42,598 nt of DNA from Fibrobacter sp. UBA1313. GTDB lineage: Bacteria > Fibrobacterota > Fibrobacteria > Fibrobacterales > Fibrobacteraceae. Positions 15,425-25,113 of the stretch are shown here, in pieces; the first letter of the stretch is position 1; the number at the start of each line of letters is the position of its first letter. Below the pieces are notes generated by a model. The model made no database searches and was not told the DNA's origin. It saw only the letters and a program-made list of their open reading frames with translations. The translations under genes were made by a program, and so were the position numbers. The stretch spans positions 979-43,576 of the forward strand of contig DBTP01000103.1 in the NCBI GenBank assembly GCA_002307115.1. The letters run 5' to 3'.

Positions 15425-16612
15425 TTACCTGAAAACGGGGTAAGGGGAGGTCAGTATTGCCGCTTTTTCACCCGCGATACGCGTATAGAAAAGGATGCCC
15501 TCTTTTTTGCCGCGGGGAGCAAGCCGTTTGATCTCATCTTCGGGGATGATTTCAACGCCGCGCTTTTTGAGGGTGAGTTTTCCTACATCATGGGCTTTGA
15601 GGATAGAGCGCACCGCGGAGGTCGTAATGGCGGAGGTCTCTAAGACTTCGTAGTTTGTAAAGCCTATTTCGGGGAGTGGTTTATCGGCTGTGATGTAGGC
15701 GATGCCGTGAGAAAATAGGTGGTAGCCTTTTTCTGCGGCGATTTGGGTAAAAAGATGACTCCGCACCAAAAGCGGAATGGGTTCTGCAATAAATTTTTTC
15801 ACAGGGCCCAGGGGCAATTCTCGCGGTGGATCTGTGCGGAAAGCGGTGGAAATCCATTCTAGGACATTTCCCGTTTTAGAAACCATCACGGCGCGCACTT
15901 TGCCCGGATTTTTTGCCAAGGCACCCAACAACACCAAGCATTCCCTACAATCGGTGCGGTTTCCCACATAGACGATTTCTGCTGTTTTTGGAATTTCATC
16001 GGTGGGGTAGCCGGGGGGGATTTTTGCCATGCCGCCCTTATATTTTTCACTCAGAAGGAGCACTTCCGCGAGAGTGGGAGTGAGGTGCAAAAAGTCTCGT
16101 TGATTGTCGCCCTCCGCTTCTCTTCGCGCAGGATCAATACAAAAGTAATCGGCGCCGTTTTCAAAGGTGCGCACATCGGCAAGTACCGCTTTGCGGGAAG
16201 TTCCTAGAATTGCCGTATTGTATTCGTACATGGCGATACGATCAGGGTCGAGATCCACGCCCGTAACTGTAACCGTAGAGGGAATAAAAAAAGAGTCCCC
16301 ACCCATGCCACAGCAAAGATCGTTGACTTGACTTCCGATGGGCCATAACGTCGCTTTCCAATGACCAATGTCTTTTGCAGTCGATTGCTCTAAAGCGAGT
16401 TTATCACAAACGAGGAATGCTTCCGTCCCGAATTTTTCTCTAAACTTGGGCACCAAAGCCAAATAATCCATAATGATTTTGCGGTCATTGGGTTCGTATG
16501 CTTTCGCGAGTTTAGTAGAAAGCGGTAACAGATCCATTTTTTGTCTAATGGCTGTTTGTAAAACCGTTTGCACTGATTTTGACGTGATAAGGGTCATCCA
16601 AAGAGGAATCAT
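15425..16612 (-). CDS. Class I SAM-dependent methyltransferase with THUMP-like C-terminal domain
   Basis: A putative methyltransferase, about 395 residues from the chosen start. SAM-binding motif I is NDLCCGMGGDSFFI, followed by VTGVDLDPDRIAMYEYN; motif IV is YFCIDPARREAEG, in which DPARR is a hallmark of this family. The C-terminal KLTLKKRGVEIIPEDEIKRL and ILFYTRIAGEKAAIL match the THUMP-like domain, suggesting an RNA substrate, though no member is well characterised. The frame is open to 16696, but that would leave almost no promoter space for the divergent gene at 16726. An ATG at 16612 or 16597 also fits the usual N-terminal length better. No Shine-Dalgarno separates the options. Confidence 0.82.
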   Translation of the reverse strand: MIPLWMTLITSKSVQTVLQTAIRQKMDLLPLSTKLAKAYEPNDRKIIMDYLALVPKFREKFGTEAFLVCDKLALEQSTAKDIGHWKATLWPIGSQVNDLCCGMGGDSFFIPSTVTVTGVDLDPDRIAMYEYNTAILGTSRKAVLADVRTFENGADYFCIDPARREAEGDNQRDFLHLTPTLAEVLLLSEKYKGGMAKIPPGYPTDEIPKTAEIVYVGNRTDCRECLVLLGALAKNPGKVRAVMVSKTGNVLEWISTAFRTDPPRELPLGPVKKFIAEPIPLLVRSHLFTQIAAEKGYHLFSHGIAYITADKPLPEIGFTNYEVLETSAITTSAVRSILKAHDVGKLTLKKRGVEIIPEDEIKRLAPRGKKEGILFYTRIAGEKAAILTSPYPVFR

Positions 16613-16648
16613 AACAGGCAAGATAACAAAAGCTTCTTTAACGGGTTG

Positions 16649-16677
16649 TTGATTATACTCGGTTGAAATGGTAAAAT
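16649..16677 (+). promoter_or_regulatory. Candidate sigma-70 promoter for the zinc-ribbon/LysE/hrpA run
   Basis: TTGATT (16649-16654), 17-bp spacer, TAAAAT (16672-16677), in the divergent region about 50 bp before the ATG at 16726. It would lie inside the methyltransferase frame if that gene began at 16696, which favours the shorter methyltransferase. Confidence 0.45.
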
Positions 16678-16725
16678 AAACGTTAAAAGTGGACATTTTG
16701 GAGCAAAAAACATAAATTGATTTTT

Positions 16726-17082
16726 ATGGATTCGATTCACATGATATGCCCCCATTGTGGGTTTGAGATGGATGTCTCACTTCGCGGAAGACCGTCTTCA
16801 ATGGTGGTCTGTGTTTGTGCCCAATGTAAAGCCCCCTTGATGTCTTTTGATGGGGAAGTTTTTGAACTGGACCGCGAAGAATTTCAGAATCTACGTCGGA
16901 AATTAGCTCCAGTGGTGGAAGCTTTGTTGATGAAAGCGGAGGCGGAATCTCCCGCGCCGGAGTCTCAGCCTCTTGTTATGCAGGAGACCCCGTTGGGGGC
17001 GATTACCAAGTCGGATGTGACAGATATCCTTATTGATTTGGAAACGTGCAAAGACGTCTCTGAGTTTATTGAGCGCCTGTAG
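16726..17082 (+). CDS. Small zinc-ribbon protein of unknown function
   Basis: A 118-residue cytosolic protein. A zinc ribbon is formed by CPHC (C8, C11) and CVCAQC (C29, C31, C34) in residues 6-40, followed by an acidic and Pro/Ala-rich linker (AEAESPAPESQP) and a C-terminal helix pair (TDILIDLETCKDVSEFIERL). I do not recognise a family. A TTG at 16717 is in frame, but the ATG at 16726 is the more natural start. It is the first gene of the plus-strand series, and its stop is one base before the ATG of the LysE-family gene, so the two are probably coupled. Confidence 0.7.
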   Translation: MDSIHMICPHCGFEMDVSLRGRPSSMVVCVCAQCKAPLMSFDGEVFELDREEFQNLRRKLAPVVEALLMKAEAESPAPESQPLVMQETPLGAITKSDVTDILIDLETCKDVSEFIERL

Positions 17083-17083
17083 A

Positions 17084-17692
17084 ATGTTTCAATTCTTTTT
17101 GGCGGCCTTGATTGTCGCTGTGGTTCCCGGTCCTGATAATCTTTTTGTCCTTGCGCAGAGTGCGACTTTTGGTCGCAAAGCGGGCTTGCGTGTGATTCTT
17201 GGCCTTTGCACGGGGATCGGTATTCAGGTGGCTCTTTTGGTGGCTGGAGTGTCCGCAATTATTGTGAATTCTCCCGTTGCCTTTTTTGTTTTGCAGTGCT
17301 GTGGTGCGGTCTACCTTTTGTATTTGGCCTTTCGGAGTTTTCAGGTGCGAGCCTCTGCGGTAAAAGTGTCGGGGGCCGTATCGCTTTCCCCCAAGCAGCA
17401 ATATACGCGCGGGGTGATCATGAACTTAACGAACCCGAAAGCGGTTCTTTTTCTGCTTGCGTTTCTTCCGCCTGCCGTGGATATGAAATCTTCTATGGCA
17501 CCCGCGTTGCAAATGGTGTGTCTCGGTGCGCTTTTTATTTTTTCGGTTCTGATTGTTTTTGGTGCGGTCGCTTTTGCTGCAGGCTTTCTGAATGATTATC
17601 TCGGAAAATCGCCTAAAGCCAATCGCAATCTGAATTGGGCCTCTGGCGCGATTTTTGTGCTTCTGGCTGTTTCCCTTTTTGTGGCTATCTGA
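17084..17692 (+). CDS. LysE/RhtB-family amino-acid exporter
   Basis: An inner-membrane exporter of the LysE superfamily, which effluxes amino acids or related metabolites. The 202 residues hold about six membrane segments. The signature AALIVAVVPGPDNLFVLAQSATFGRKAG at residues 6-33 and the central GVIMNLTNPKAVLFLLAFLPP at about 117-137 (N-P-K in the fourth helix region) are diagnostic. The start is the ATG at 17084, directly after the preceding TAG; the frame is open further upstream, but those residues overlap the previous gene. The stop shares one base with the hrpA start (TGATG). Substrate unknown. Confidence 0.92.
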   Translation: MFQFFLAALIVAVVPGPDNLFVLAQSATFGRKAGLRVILGLCTGIGIQVALLVAGVSAIIVNSPVAFFVLQCCGAVYLLYLAFRSFQVRASAVKVSGAVSLSPKQQYTRGVIMNLTNPKAVLFLLAFLPPAVDMKSSMAPALQMVCLGALFIFSVLIVFGAVAFAAGFLNDYLGKSPKANRNLNWASGAIFVLLAVSLFVAI

Positions 17693-20600
17693 TGGCATCC
17701 CCCGTTGATTATTCCGCATTGAAAATTGAGTATCCGGATCTTCCCGTGGTGCAAAAACGAGAAGAGTTTTTGGGGCTTTTAAAAACGCACCAAGTAATTA
17801 TTGTGAAAGCGGATACGGGTTCGGGTAAATCGACTCAGCTCCCGAAATTCCTTTTAGAATCAGGCTTGGCATCCGAGGGTCGCATTGGCGTCACTCAGCC
17901 GCGTCGCTTGGCCGCACTCTCTATTGCTGACCGTTTGCGCGAAGAACTTAAGGATGAATCTCTCGTGGCAACGCGCATCCGCTTTTTGGAGGAAGGTCCC
18001 GCGACGGCCCCCATCAAGGTGATGACAGACGGTATTCTTTTGCAAGAATTTCGCAGGGATCGTCTGTTTAAGCAGTACAGTGTGATTATGATTGATGAGG
18101 CGCATGAGCGTTCTTTGAACATTGATATTCTGCTCGGCATTTTTAAGCATGTCGTTGCGAAACGCCCTGATTTTCATTTGATTATCGCCTCGGCGACCTT
18201 GGATGCTAAACTCTTTGAAGCCTTTTATGATAACGCCTGTGTGCTGGAAGCGGAAGGACGTATGTTCCCCGTAGAAGTGGTGTATCGTGATCCCCAATTG
18301 GACCCTGCTAAAACCAAGGGGGATAGCGGCCTTGTCGAAGAAGCGCGCGATGCGATTCTCGATTTGATGACTTTGGTGGGCAAAGATAATCTCCTTTGTT
18401 TTTTACCGACGGAGAGAGATATTCAGGATTTGGCGGCAGAGCTCAAGCCCGAATTGGATGAAAAATCTTTTGATATTTTGCCGCTTTTTGGGCGCATGAG
18501 CCCTGCGGAACAGCGACGCGTTTTCCATGCTACTGGTAAAACCCGCGTGGTTTTGGCGACGAATATTGCCGAAACATCGCTCACGATTCCAGGGATCGCC
18601 TATGTGGTGGATACGGGTTCCGCGCGTGTTTCGAGATACAATCCGCAGTCCCGCATTCAGGGGCTTCCCATCGAGGAAATTTCCCAAGCGAGTGCAAGGC
18701 AGCGCATGGGCCGCGCGGGGCGTGTGAAAACCGGATTTTGTGTGCGTCTTTATAGCGAAGAATCTTACAACGAGCGGGAAGAATTTACGGAACCTGAAAT
18801 TCGTCGCTCCAATTTGGCGAATGTGGTTTTGCAATTGCGCAGCTTAGGTCTCGCGATTGAAGATTTCCCTTTTTTGCAGGCCCCGCCCCGTTCCGCTTTT
18901 AGAGGCGCTTACAAAGCACTCCATGAATTGGGCGCACTCACCCACGGAGAACAGGGTGCCGATGTGACTGCCTTGGGAGAAGAAATGTCCAAGCTCCCTA
19001 TGGATGTGGCGCTTTCCGCCGTACTCTTGCGGGCGCGCGATGCGGGCGTTTTGCAGCCTGCGATTATCGTGTGCGCAGGGCTTTCCATTCAGGACCCGAG
19101 GCTCTTTCCCTCCGAAGACCCGGACCGTCAAAAAGCGCGAGATTGTCACCGCAAACTGGGCGGGCACAAAAGCGATTTTCTGACGTATCTTGCCGTGTGG
19201 AATTCGTTTAACCGCGAATGGAAAGGGGGCTCGTGGAATGTGCTTCGCAAGTTCTGTGAAAAGAACTGGCTTCATTTTATGCGGTGCCGCGAGTGGATCG
19301 ATTTGTACGAACAATTTGCCCGCATTCTTAAAGTGGATTTTAAGGATCGCGTGTGTGGCTTTGATGCGTTCCACAGAGATAATTTGCACATTGCGTTGCT
19401 TTCGGGCTTTTTAGGCGGTGTGGCGCGGCGCGATATTGAAAATGGCTGCTACCGCTTGGTGGGTGGGCGCGAATCCCATGTGTTTCCTGGGAGCGATTTG
19501 TTTGGGAAAAGTGTGGAATGGCTTTTCTCTGCGGAGGTGCGCGAGACGAGTCGTGTCTTTTTGACGAAAGCCTGTGAGATCAAGCCGGAATGGATTATTC
19601 AGGTGGCGGGCGCATTTTGTACAAGACGCTGGTATGAGCCTCGCTGGAATGCGGAACGCGGCTTTGTGGAAGCCGTGGAAGAAGTGACTTTCAGGAGTAT
19701 GGTGCTTACGCGGGGGCGCCGTGTGGATTACGGGCGTGTGAACCCCGAAGACTGTGCTCAAATCTTTTTCAGAGATGCCGTGGTCATGGGCGATATGCCT
19801 AGACCCTTCCCGTTTATGGAATACAATAACCGCGTGGTCGAAGGTTTGCGCGGGTTGGAGGCAAGACAGCGTCGCTGGGGGCTTGCTCCTAGTGAAGATG
19901 CGCAGGTGCAGTACTTGGTGGGGAAGGCTCCTGGTGTCCACTCTTTGAAGACGCTCCGCGATTTTATTGAGAAGAATACAGACAAAGTATTACGCTTGGA
20001 TGCAGACGCTTGGATAAAGGCGAGTGGTACGGGAGTGGAACACTTGGAATCGTTCCAGAATGGGCCTCAAATTTTGCCGCACTCGGCCTCTAAAAAGAAG
20101 GCGGAATCTGAACCTGTTCATGGGGGGACCATTGAATATTTTCGCCTGTATTCTACAGAAATTCGAGGCGAATTAGTCTTTGATGCCTCTAAGGAATGGG
20201 ATGGTATTTCTCTAGAAATCCCTATGGATATGGTTTCTCGGTTGACACCTGCCATGCTCGCCAGTCACATCGGTAAATGGCGCGATTGGATGGAAGACTC
20301 CTTTATCCGCGAACTCCCGAAAACGCTGCGCAAAAAAGGGGAACAGCAAAAAGAAAAAATTGATGATCGTTTTTGTGAATTACTGGACTTGCGTCCCAAT
20401 GAAGCTCCGTTGGTTCTTTTGTATGAAACGTTTGCCAGTTTTAAAGACTTTACCGAAAATACTTCGGTATTGAACCCAGATAAAGAACATCACTTGCGTT
20501 TGCATTTGACGCTCATTCAAAAATTCAAGAATCAGATACTTCCGTTAGAACTTTCCCCAGAGTGGGGTGTTTTCCAGTGGTTCGAGGCGCTTCGCCCTAT

Positions 20601-21528
20601 GGTTGTTGGAGCTCTATTAGATTTACCTGTCGGGCTTTGCCGTTTCGGATGGCGTCTGGGAAAAACGGCCGCGATGTTTCCGGAAGAATCCTTCTTCTGG
20701 CAAGACTTTTTCCATCGTGTAGAATCAAGCATTCCCAACCCCTACGAGGCCATACTAGAAGACCGCCTCTCATTTTTGGAGGTCGGAGTGGCGACTGCCT
20801 CTTCTGATTATTCCACGGCATCACGGGAATGGGTTTTAAAATCGCTCCTCGCCGATGGAGATGTCCATGAAAATCGATCTCGCACGGCACGTGATTTGGA
20901 ATCCGTGTTGGATCGTTTTTCGGGTCTTGAGTTTTCTCATGGGAAAAAGATTCACCATTTTAAGGAACTATCTCAAGCGACAGGGGATACTGAAAATCAA
21001 GTGCGCACGGGTTTGGTACAACTTGTCTGGGAATCCGGGCTTTTAGGGTTGCCGTTTTTTATTCGTGGATGGTCTCTTTTAAGAGAGTGCATGGCGCAGT
21101 GGCGGTGCCAGAAACCTATCCGGGAAGACTACGAAAAATTAGCTCTCACTTTACTCTCATGCCCTTCGCTTTACAAACGTCTCGTATGGATTGCTCGCTT
21201 TTGGAATGCGGATGTGGATCACTTGGAAAGTATCCCGGAGACGCTTCCCTTGGCAAACGGGAAAGAACTTCGCGAGCGTTTTAGGCCTTTTCTCAATGGT
21301 CGATTTCTCAAAGATTTTGAACTCAAAGCGGCACGGGATCTTTTGACGCATATAGAGCGATTTGTGGGTGATAATGAGGCCTATTTTGAACTTTGGGTTC
21401 AGGCGGAAGGGCTTCTTGAACGTTTTTCTCTTTTGCGTTATAAACGGGGCTTTTTAGCCTCTGCGCCCGAAGAAGTCGTCGAAGTCAGTGCTCTCGCAAA
21501 ACTCAAGGGACAATTCGGACGACTTTAA
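17692..21528 (+). CDS. hrpA: DEAH-box ATP-dependent RNA helicase HrpA
   Basis: A 1278-residue helicase, close to E. coli HrpA in length (about 1300). Motif I is ADTGSGKSTQLPKF (P-loop at residues 43-48), motif Ia TQPRRLAA, motif II IDEAHERS (DEAH 135-138), motif III SATLDA, and motif VI QRMGRAGRVKTGFCVRLY. HA2/winged-helix and OB-fold domains follow, then the long C-terminal DUF3418 region that separates HrpA from shorter HrpB-like proteins. HrpA resolves stalled or collided ribosomes in E. coli, and a translation-rescue role is likely here. The ATG overlaps the LysE stop by one base; an in-frame upstream start at 17635 would lie inside LysE and is rejected. Confidence 0.95.
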   Translation: MASPVDYSALKIEYPDLPVVQKREEFLGLLKTHQVIIVKADTGSGKSTQLPKFLLESGLASEGRIGVTQPRRLAALSIADRLREELKDESLVATRIRFLEEGPATAPIKVMTDGILLQEFRRDRLFKQYSVIMIDEAHERSLNIDILLGIFKHVVAKRPDFHLIIASATLDAKLFEAFYDNACVLEAEGRMFPVEVVYRDPQLDPAKTKGDSGLVEEARDAILDLMTLVGKDNLLCFLPTERDIQDLAAELKPELDEKSFDILPLFGRMSPAEQRRVFHATGKTRVVLATNIAETSLTIPGIAYVVDTGSARVSRYNPQSRIQGLPIEEISQASARQRMGRAGRVKTGFCVRLYSEESYNEREEFTEPEIRRSNLANVVLQLRSLGLAIEDFPFLQAPPRSAFRGAYKALHELGALTHGEQGADVTALGEEMSKLPMDVALSAVLLRARDAGVLQPAIIVCAGLSIQDPRLFPSEDPDRQKARDCHRKLGGHKSDFLTYLAVWNSFNREWKGGSWNVLRKFCEKNWLHFMRCREWIDLYEQFARILKVDFKDRVCGFDAFHRDNLHIALLSGFLGGVARRDIENGCYRLVGGRESHVFPGSDLFGKSVEWLFSAEVRETSRVFLTKACEIKPEWIIQVAGAFCTRRWYEPRWNAERGFVEAVEEVTFRSMVLTRGRRVDYGRVNPEDCAQIFFRDAVVMGDMPRPFPFMEYNNRVVEGLRGLEARQRRWGLAPSEDAQVQYLVGKAPGVHSLKTLRDFIEKNTDKVLRLDADAWIKASGTGVEHLESFQNGPQILPHSASKKKAESEPVHGGTIEYFRLYSTEIRGELVFDASKEWDGISLEIPMDMVSRLTPAMLASHIGKWRDWMEDSFIRELPKTLRKKGEQQKEKIDDRFCELLDLRPNEAPLVLLYETFASFKDFTENTSVLNPDKEHHLRLHLTLIQKFKNQILPLELSPEWGVFQWFEALRPMVVGALLDLPVGLCRFGWRLGKTAAMFPEESFFWQDFFHRVESSIPNPYEAILEDRLSFLEVGVATASSDYSTASREWVLKSLLADGDVHENRSRTARDLESVLDRFSGLEFSHGKKIHHFKELSQATGDTENQVRTGLVQLVWESGLLGLPFFIRGWSLLRECMAQWRCQKPIREDYEKLALTLLSCPSLYKRLVWIARFWNADVDHLESIPETLPLANGKELRERFRPFLNGRFLKDFELKAARDLLTHIERFVGDNEAYFELWVQAEGLLERFSLLRYKRGFLASAPEEVVEVSALAKLKGQFGRL

Positions 21529-21565
21529 GACTCTCCAGAACTTTAATTTTCTAATTTACCCTTCA

Positions 21566-22375
21566 ATGTTTAAATGGTTCGCTTTTATTTGTGTCTTGTG
21601 CCTTTGGGGCTGTGATTTGCCGTGGAAAAAATCGGACCCAGTCGTTGCTAGTGTGGGCAAAACGGAATTAAAGCTATCGGAACTCAAATTACTCAGGCCA
21701 GATTGGGATCAAACTTCTGAGAAACAACGCTTGCAGATGGTGGAAACTTGGATCACGCAAGAGGCACTTTATCAAGAAGCCCTGGTGCGCGGTGTGGATC
21801 AAGATCCGGACACCAAACGTATTTTAGATTTTTCCCGAAAAAAGATTATTCTGGATCGGTTAGCGTCTAAGATTACGGATACTCTACAAGTGACAGAAAA
21901 TGAAGTGCAACACTATTATGAAGCACACCCTGAATATTTTTTGCGTACGAAGAGCCTCTATTCGGGTGCTATTTTTCGATATGCAGATACGAAAGCCGCT
22001 ACCCGAGTTTTTCGTGAACTCAAGTCTCAAAATATGAATGCCCTTCCATCCATTGATTCTAATAGTGTAACAATCACACGCTTTGATTCTCTTAAAACCT
22101 CTCCAGATCCTTGTATTGCGGAAGATTTGAGTGCGCTTGCATCAGGTAAATTGACTCCGCCACGTTCTTGCAAAGGTTCTTTTAAGAGCATGGTGATATT
22201 CTCCTCTTTGGATTCCGGTTCAGTGAAGCCTTTGGCAGATGTGTTTTCTTTTGCAGAAAATCTTGCGCGCGGAGATAAACGCAATGAGAAAATGAAAAAT
22301 TTTAAAATTGAAACAAAAAATAAACGTGCCATTTTTACTTACCCGGACTATTTCTGTGGCCCTAGTAAGGAATAA
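21566..22375 (+). CDS. SurA/PrsA-like lipoprotein chaperone without a complete PPIase domain
   Basis: A 269-residue lipoprotein with lipobox LWGC (C16) after the signal sequence MFKWFAFICVLCLWG. The mature N-terminus VVASVGKTELKLSELKLLRP, then QMVETWITQEALYQEALVRGVDQDPDTKRILDFSRKKIILDRL, is the SurA/PpiD-type chaperone domain. TENEVQHYYEAHPEYFLRTKS is the usual linker to a parvulin domain. The C-terminal region is short and poorly matches parvulin, so isomerase activity is doubtful. It lies 10 bp before the surA-like gene, and the two probably act together on outer-membrane or secreted proteins. The frame opens at 21488 inside hrpA; the signal peptide sets the true start. Confidence 0.82.
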   Translation: MFKWFAFICVLCLWGCDLPWKKSDPVVASVGKTELKLSELKLLRPDWDQTSEKQRLQMVETWITQEALYQEALVRGVDQDPDTKRILDFSRKKIILDRLASKITDTLQVTENEVQHYYEAHPEYFLRTKSLYSGAIFRYADTKAATRVFRELKSQNMNALPSIDSNSVTITRFDSLKTSPDPCIAEDLSALASGKLTPPRSCKGSFKSMVIFSSLDSGSVKPLADVFSFAENLARGDKRNEKMKNFKIETKNKRAIFTYPDYFCGPSKE

Positions 22376-22385
22376 CGAGGAATGA

Positions 22386-23681
22386 ATGAATAGAACCATG
22401 TCCTATGTCTTTTCCGGTCTTTTTTTCGTGGTTGCTAGCACTAGCGTCCATGCGGCACCGGAACTTTTTGAGTCCATTGCGGCGGTGGTCGATGGAAAGC
22501 CCATTATGCGCTCCGAAGTGATGAACAACTTATATCAGTTTCAGGCTATGCCAGAGGCTAGTTCCATGACGGAAGAGCAGCAGATCAAGTTTGTTTTGGA
22601 CAAATTGATTGATGATAAGGTGCTTTTGAGTCGTGTGGATCGGGATTCTATTAAGGTTACCGAAGACGAAGTCGATCAGCGCGTTACTGCGCATTTGCAA
22701 AACTTGGCACTTCGTCAAAATATTGATATGGCGACTCTTGAAAAAGCGATTCGCTCTCAGTTAGGTTTGAGCATTGCTCAATACCGCGACAACCTTTCTA
22801 AGCAGGTCCGCGAGCAAATGACCATTGGACGTATTCGCCAATTGCATGTGGGCGTTATTCAGCCTACCAAAAAAGAAGTCACTGATTTCTACAAGAGTTA
22901 CAAGGATTCTTTGCCGCGTCAGTACAATTGCATTTTGGTGAGTCATTTGCAGATGAAGATTAAACCGAATCAAGGTGTTATTGATTCCGTGAAAAAAAGT
23001 GCGGAAATTTTGATTGATAGTTTGGATCATGGTATGAGCTGGGACGTGCTTGCAGGACGTCATTCTCAAGATTCTTCTGCAAAAAAGGGCGGAGACATCG
23101 GTTACTTTAAGAAAGGTCTTTTAGACCCTGATTATGAACGCGCTATTGAACATCTTGGCAATGGTGAATACACCGATAAACCAGTGCATACCGCTTTAGG
23201 TTGGCACATTATTCGGGTATTAGGTCGTAAAGAAGATGGTATCCGTACCGCTCAAATTTTGCTTCGTACGGAGCCTCTTGCTGCAGATTCTGCCCTCGTT
23301 TTTGCTAAGGCGGATTCTCTTCGTAAAGTGCTGACCACACAAGCTCTCTTCGCTACTGCTGCAAAAAGTTTTAGTGACGACAAAGAGACGAATTTTAAGG
23401 GCGGAAATCTCGGTTGGTTTGAAAAATCAGAAATTGATTCTGCCTACGTGCAGCCGCTCTCTCAGCTTTCTGCGGGTGAAAATTCTGAACCTGTTCTTAT
23501 TGGGGATTCCTACCATATTTTCCGTTTAGAAGATTCGCGTCAAGTGCGAGAATATACATTAGAAGAAGATTACATGAAAGTGGAGCAATTGGCCATCACC
23601 TACATGGAAAATAAAAAGCTTGAGGAGCTAGTCAAAAAGTGGCGGGAAGAAGTCCATATCGAGATTCGGCTGAAAGAGTGA
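22386..23681 (+). CDS. surA: Periplasmic peptidyl-prolyl isomerase, SurA type with two parvulin domains
   Basis: A 431-residue exported chaperone/isomerase. Signal peptide ends in STSVHA (about residue 23). The SurA N-terminal domain opens with ESIAAVVDGKPIMRSEV and continues through VLDKLIDDKVLLSRVDRDSIKVTEDEVDQRV. Parvulin domain 1 contains LVSHLQMKI, SAKKGGDIGYFKKGLLDPDYERAI and TALGWHIIRVLGRKED. Parvulin domain 2 contains RTAQILLR, FKGGNLGWFEKSEIDSAYVQPL and YHIFRLED. This two-parvulin layout matches SurA, the main outer-membrane protein chaperone. CGAGG precedes the ATG at 22386. It is followed by a 4-bp GTGA overlap with the methyltransferase gene. Confidence 0.92.
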   Translation: MNRTMSYVFSGLFFVVASTSVHAAPELFESIAAVVDGKPIMRSEVMNNLYQFQAMPEASSMTEEQQIKFVLDKLIDDKVLLSRVDRDSIKVTEDEVDQRVTAHLQNLALRQNIDMATLEKAIRSQLGLSIAQYRDNLSKQVREQMTIGRIRQLHVGVIQPTKKEVTDFYKSYKDSLPRQYNCILVSHLQMKIKPNQGVIDSVKKSAEILIDSLDHGMSWDVLAGRHSQDSSAKKGGDIGYFKKGLLDPDYERAIEHLGNGEYTDKPVHTALGWHIIRVLGRKEDGIRTAQILLRTEPLAADSALVFAKADSLRKVLTTQALFATAAKSFSDDKETNFKGGNLGWFEKSEIDSAYVQPLSQLSAGENSEPVLIGDSYHIFRLEDSRQVREYTLEEDYMKVEQLAITYMENKKLEELVKKWREEVHIEIRLKE

Positions 23682-24427
23682 TAGAGGCGAGGCCGTATGC
23701 GGCACTGGCTCCTTATTATCAGAGGGTCATGGAGCATGTCGATTATGCTTCATGGGCGGACTATTTATTACTTCTTTTAAAAACTCATGGAAGAAAGCCA
23801 AAATCCCTTTTAGAATTGGGCGCAGGGAGTGGTCTCCTCGCTTATCATTTTCGTCCCTCTTCTATTCAATATCGTGTGACAACTGATATTTCTTCAGAAA
23901 TGATTGCTTTGGCGAACCCAGAATATGCGGGGTACAGAGTGACGGTGAATGCCGTTCAGCTCCCGTTTACGCGCAAGTTTGATATGATTCTCATGACTTA
24001 TGATGCCATCAATTATCTTTCGGAGGAAGGGATTGCTTCCTTTTTTTCGGAAGTGTACCGACTCCTTACGGACAAAGGTGTATTCATTTTTGATGTCACC
24101 ACAGAGCATAATTCTCTGACGTATTTTGCCGATAGCTCCAGTGTAGACGAATATCCAGGGGAGGCTTTTGTAACGCGCCGCAGTTGGTACGAACGCTCCA
24201 CGCGGGAGCAATTCAATCGCTTTGACTTTTTTGAATCCAACCCCAATGGTACCTATACTCACAAAATGGAAACGCACCGTCAAGTGATTTATCCTATGCG
24301 TTTTTTTACGAAGGCAGCGCGCGCGGCTTCCCTTGAAATAGAGGCTTCTTACGCCGATTTTACCTTGAGTACCAAGCTCGCTCGTTCTGATCGAGTTTTT
24401 TTTGTTATTTCCAAGAAGGCTCTATGA
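23678..24427 (+). CDS. Class I SAM-dependent methyltransferase
   Basis: A 249-residue methyltransferase with the Rossmann SAM motif SLLELGAGSGLLAYHF (motif I), an acidic residue at the end of strand 2 in TTDISSEMIALA, FDMILMTYDAINYL (motif IV), and LLTDKGVFIFDVTT (post-IV strand). The pattern is that of small-molecule or unassigned methyltransferases; the substrate cannot be inferred. The likely start is the GTG at 23678, overlapping the surA stop as GTGA; the frame is also open upstream to 23639 within surA. It overlaps ftsE by 4 bp (ATGA), so surA, this gene and ftsE are translationally coupled. Confidence 0.85.
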   Translation: MIEARPYAALAPYYQRVMEHVDYASWADYLLLLLKTHGRKPKSLLELGAGSGLLAYHFRPSSIQYRVTTDISSEMIALANPEYAGYRVTVNAVQLPFTRKFDMILMTYDAINYLSEEGIASFFSEVYRLLTDKGVFIFDVTTEHNSLTYFADSSSVDEYPGEAFVTRRSWYERSTREQFNRFDFFESNPNGTYTHKMETHRQVIYPMRFFTKAARAASLEIEASYADFTLSTKLARSDRVFFVISKKAL

Positions 24428-25113
24428 TTCAGTTTCTTCACGTCACGAAAACTTATGAAGATGATTGGAAAGCCCTTTCCGATGTAACGTTCCGTATTCA
24501 TAAGGGCGAATTCGTTTTTTTGACAGGACATTCGGGTGCTGGTAAATCAACTCTCCTCAAATTAGTTTATATGGATGAGCGTCCAGACCTCGATCGAGGT
24601 GGGCAACTGATGGTTCACTTTACGCAGAACCTAGTGTTTGATAGCAAAAATACGCCTGAACGTTCGGTGCAAACATTGCGTAGACACATGGGTATTGTGT
24701 TCCAAGATTTTAAGTTGCTTTCAGACCGTAATGTGTATGAAAATGTAGCTCTCGCTTTGCGCATTTCAGGTGTGAACCCTAAGGAAATGAATGCAAAAGT
24801 TTTTGAGGCGCTCGCTCTCGTGGGTATAAGTCACAAACGTCTCGCTATGCCTTATACTTTGAGTGGGGGTGAACAACAGCGCGTTGCCATTGCAAGAGCC
24901 ATGGTACACAATCCGTATTTGCTCCTCGCCGATGAACCGACGGGTAATTTGGATCCTGAAAATGCGGCCGATGTCTTTCGCATTTTTAAAGAAATCAACG
25001 CGCGCGGCACTACTGTCGTGATGGCGACTCATAATCCAGATTTCTACCTCAATAGTCCTTTTCGCCGTCTCTCTCTCCGCCATGGCGAACTCCTCAACCG
25101 CGATATTCTATAG
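24424..25113 (+). CDS. ftsE: Cell-division ABC ATPase FtsE
   Basis: A 229-residue ATPase. Walker A is GHSGAGKSTLLKL (residues 35-47), Q-loop IVFQDFKLLSDRNVYENVALAL, signature LSGGEQQRVAIARAM, Walker B LLADEPTGNLDPE, and H-switch ATHNPD. The FQDFKLL-x-DRNVYENVA block and the DEPTGNLDPE ending are typical of FtsE, which with FtsX controls septal peptidoglycan hydrolases. No ftsX follows; the next gene is scpB. The stop codon TAG at 25111-25113 is formed by the first bases of a dispersed repeat element. The C-terminal length is normal, so the protein is not obviously truncated. A related MacB- or LolD-type ATPase is a less likely reading. Confidence 0.88.
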   Translation: MIQFLHVTKTYEDDWKALSDVTFRIHKGEFVFLTGHSGAGKSTLLKLVYMDERPDLDRGGQLMVHFTQNLVFDSKNTPERSVQTLRRHMGIVFQDFKLLSDRNVYENVALALRISGVNPKEMNAKVFEALALVGISHKRLAMPYTLSGGEQQRVAIARAMVHNPYLLLADEPTGNLDPENAADVFRIFKEINARGTTVVMATHNPDFYLNSPFRRLSLRHGELLNRDIL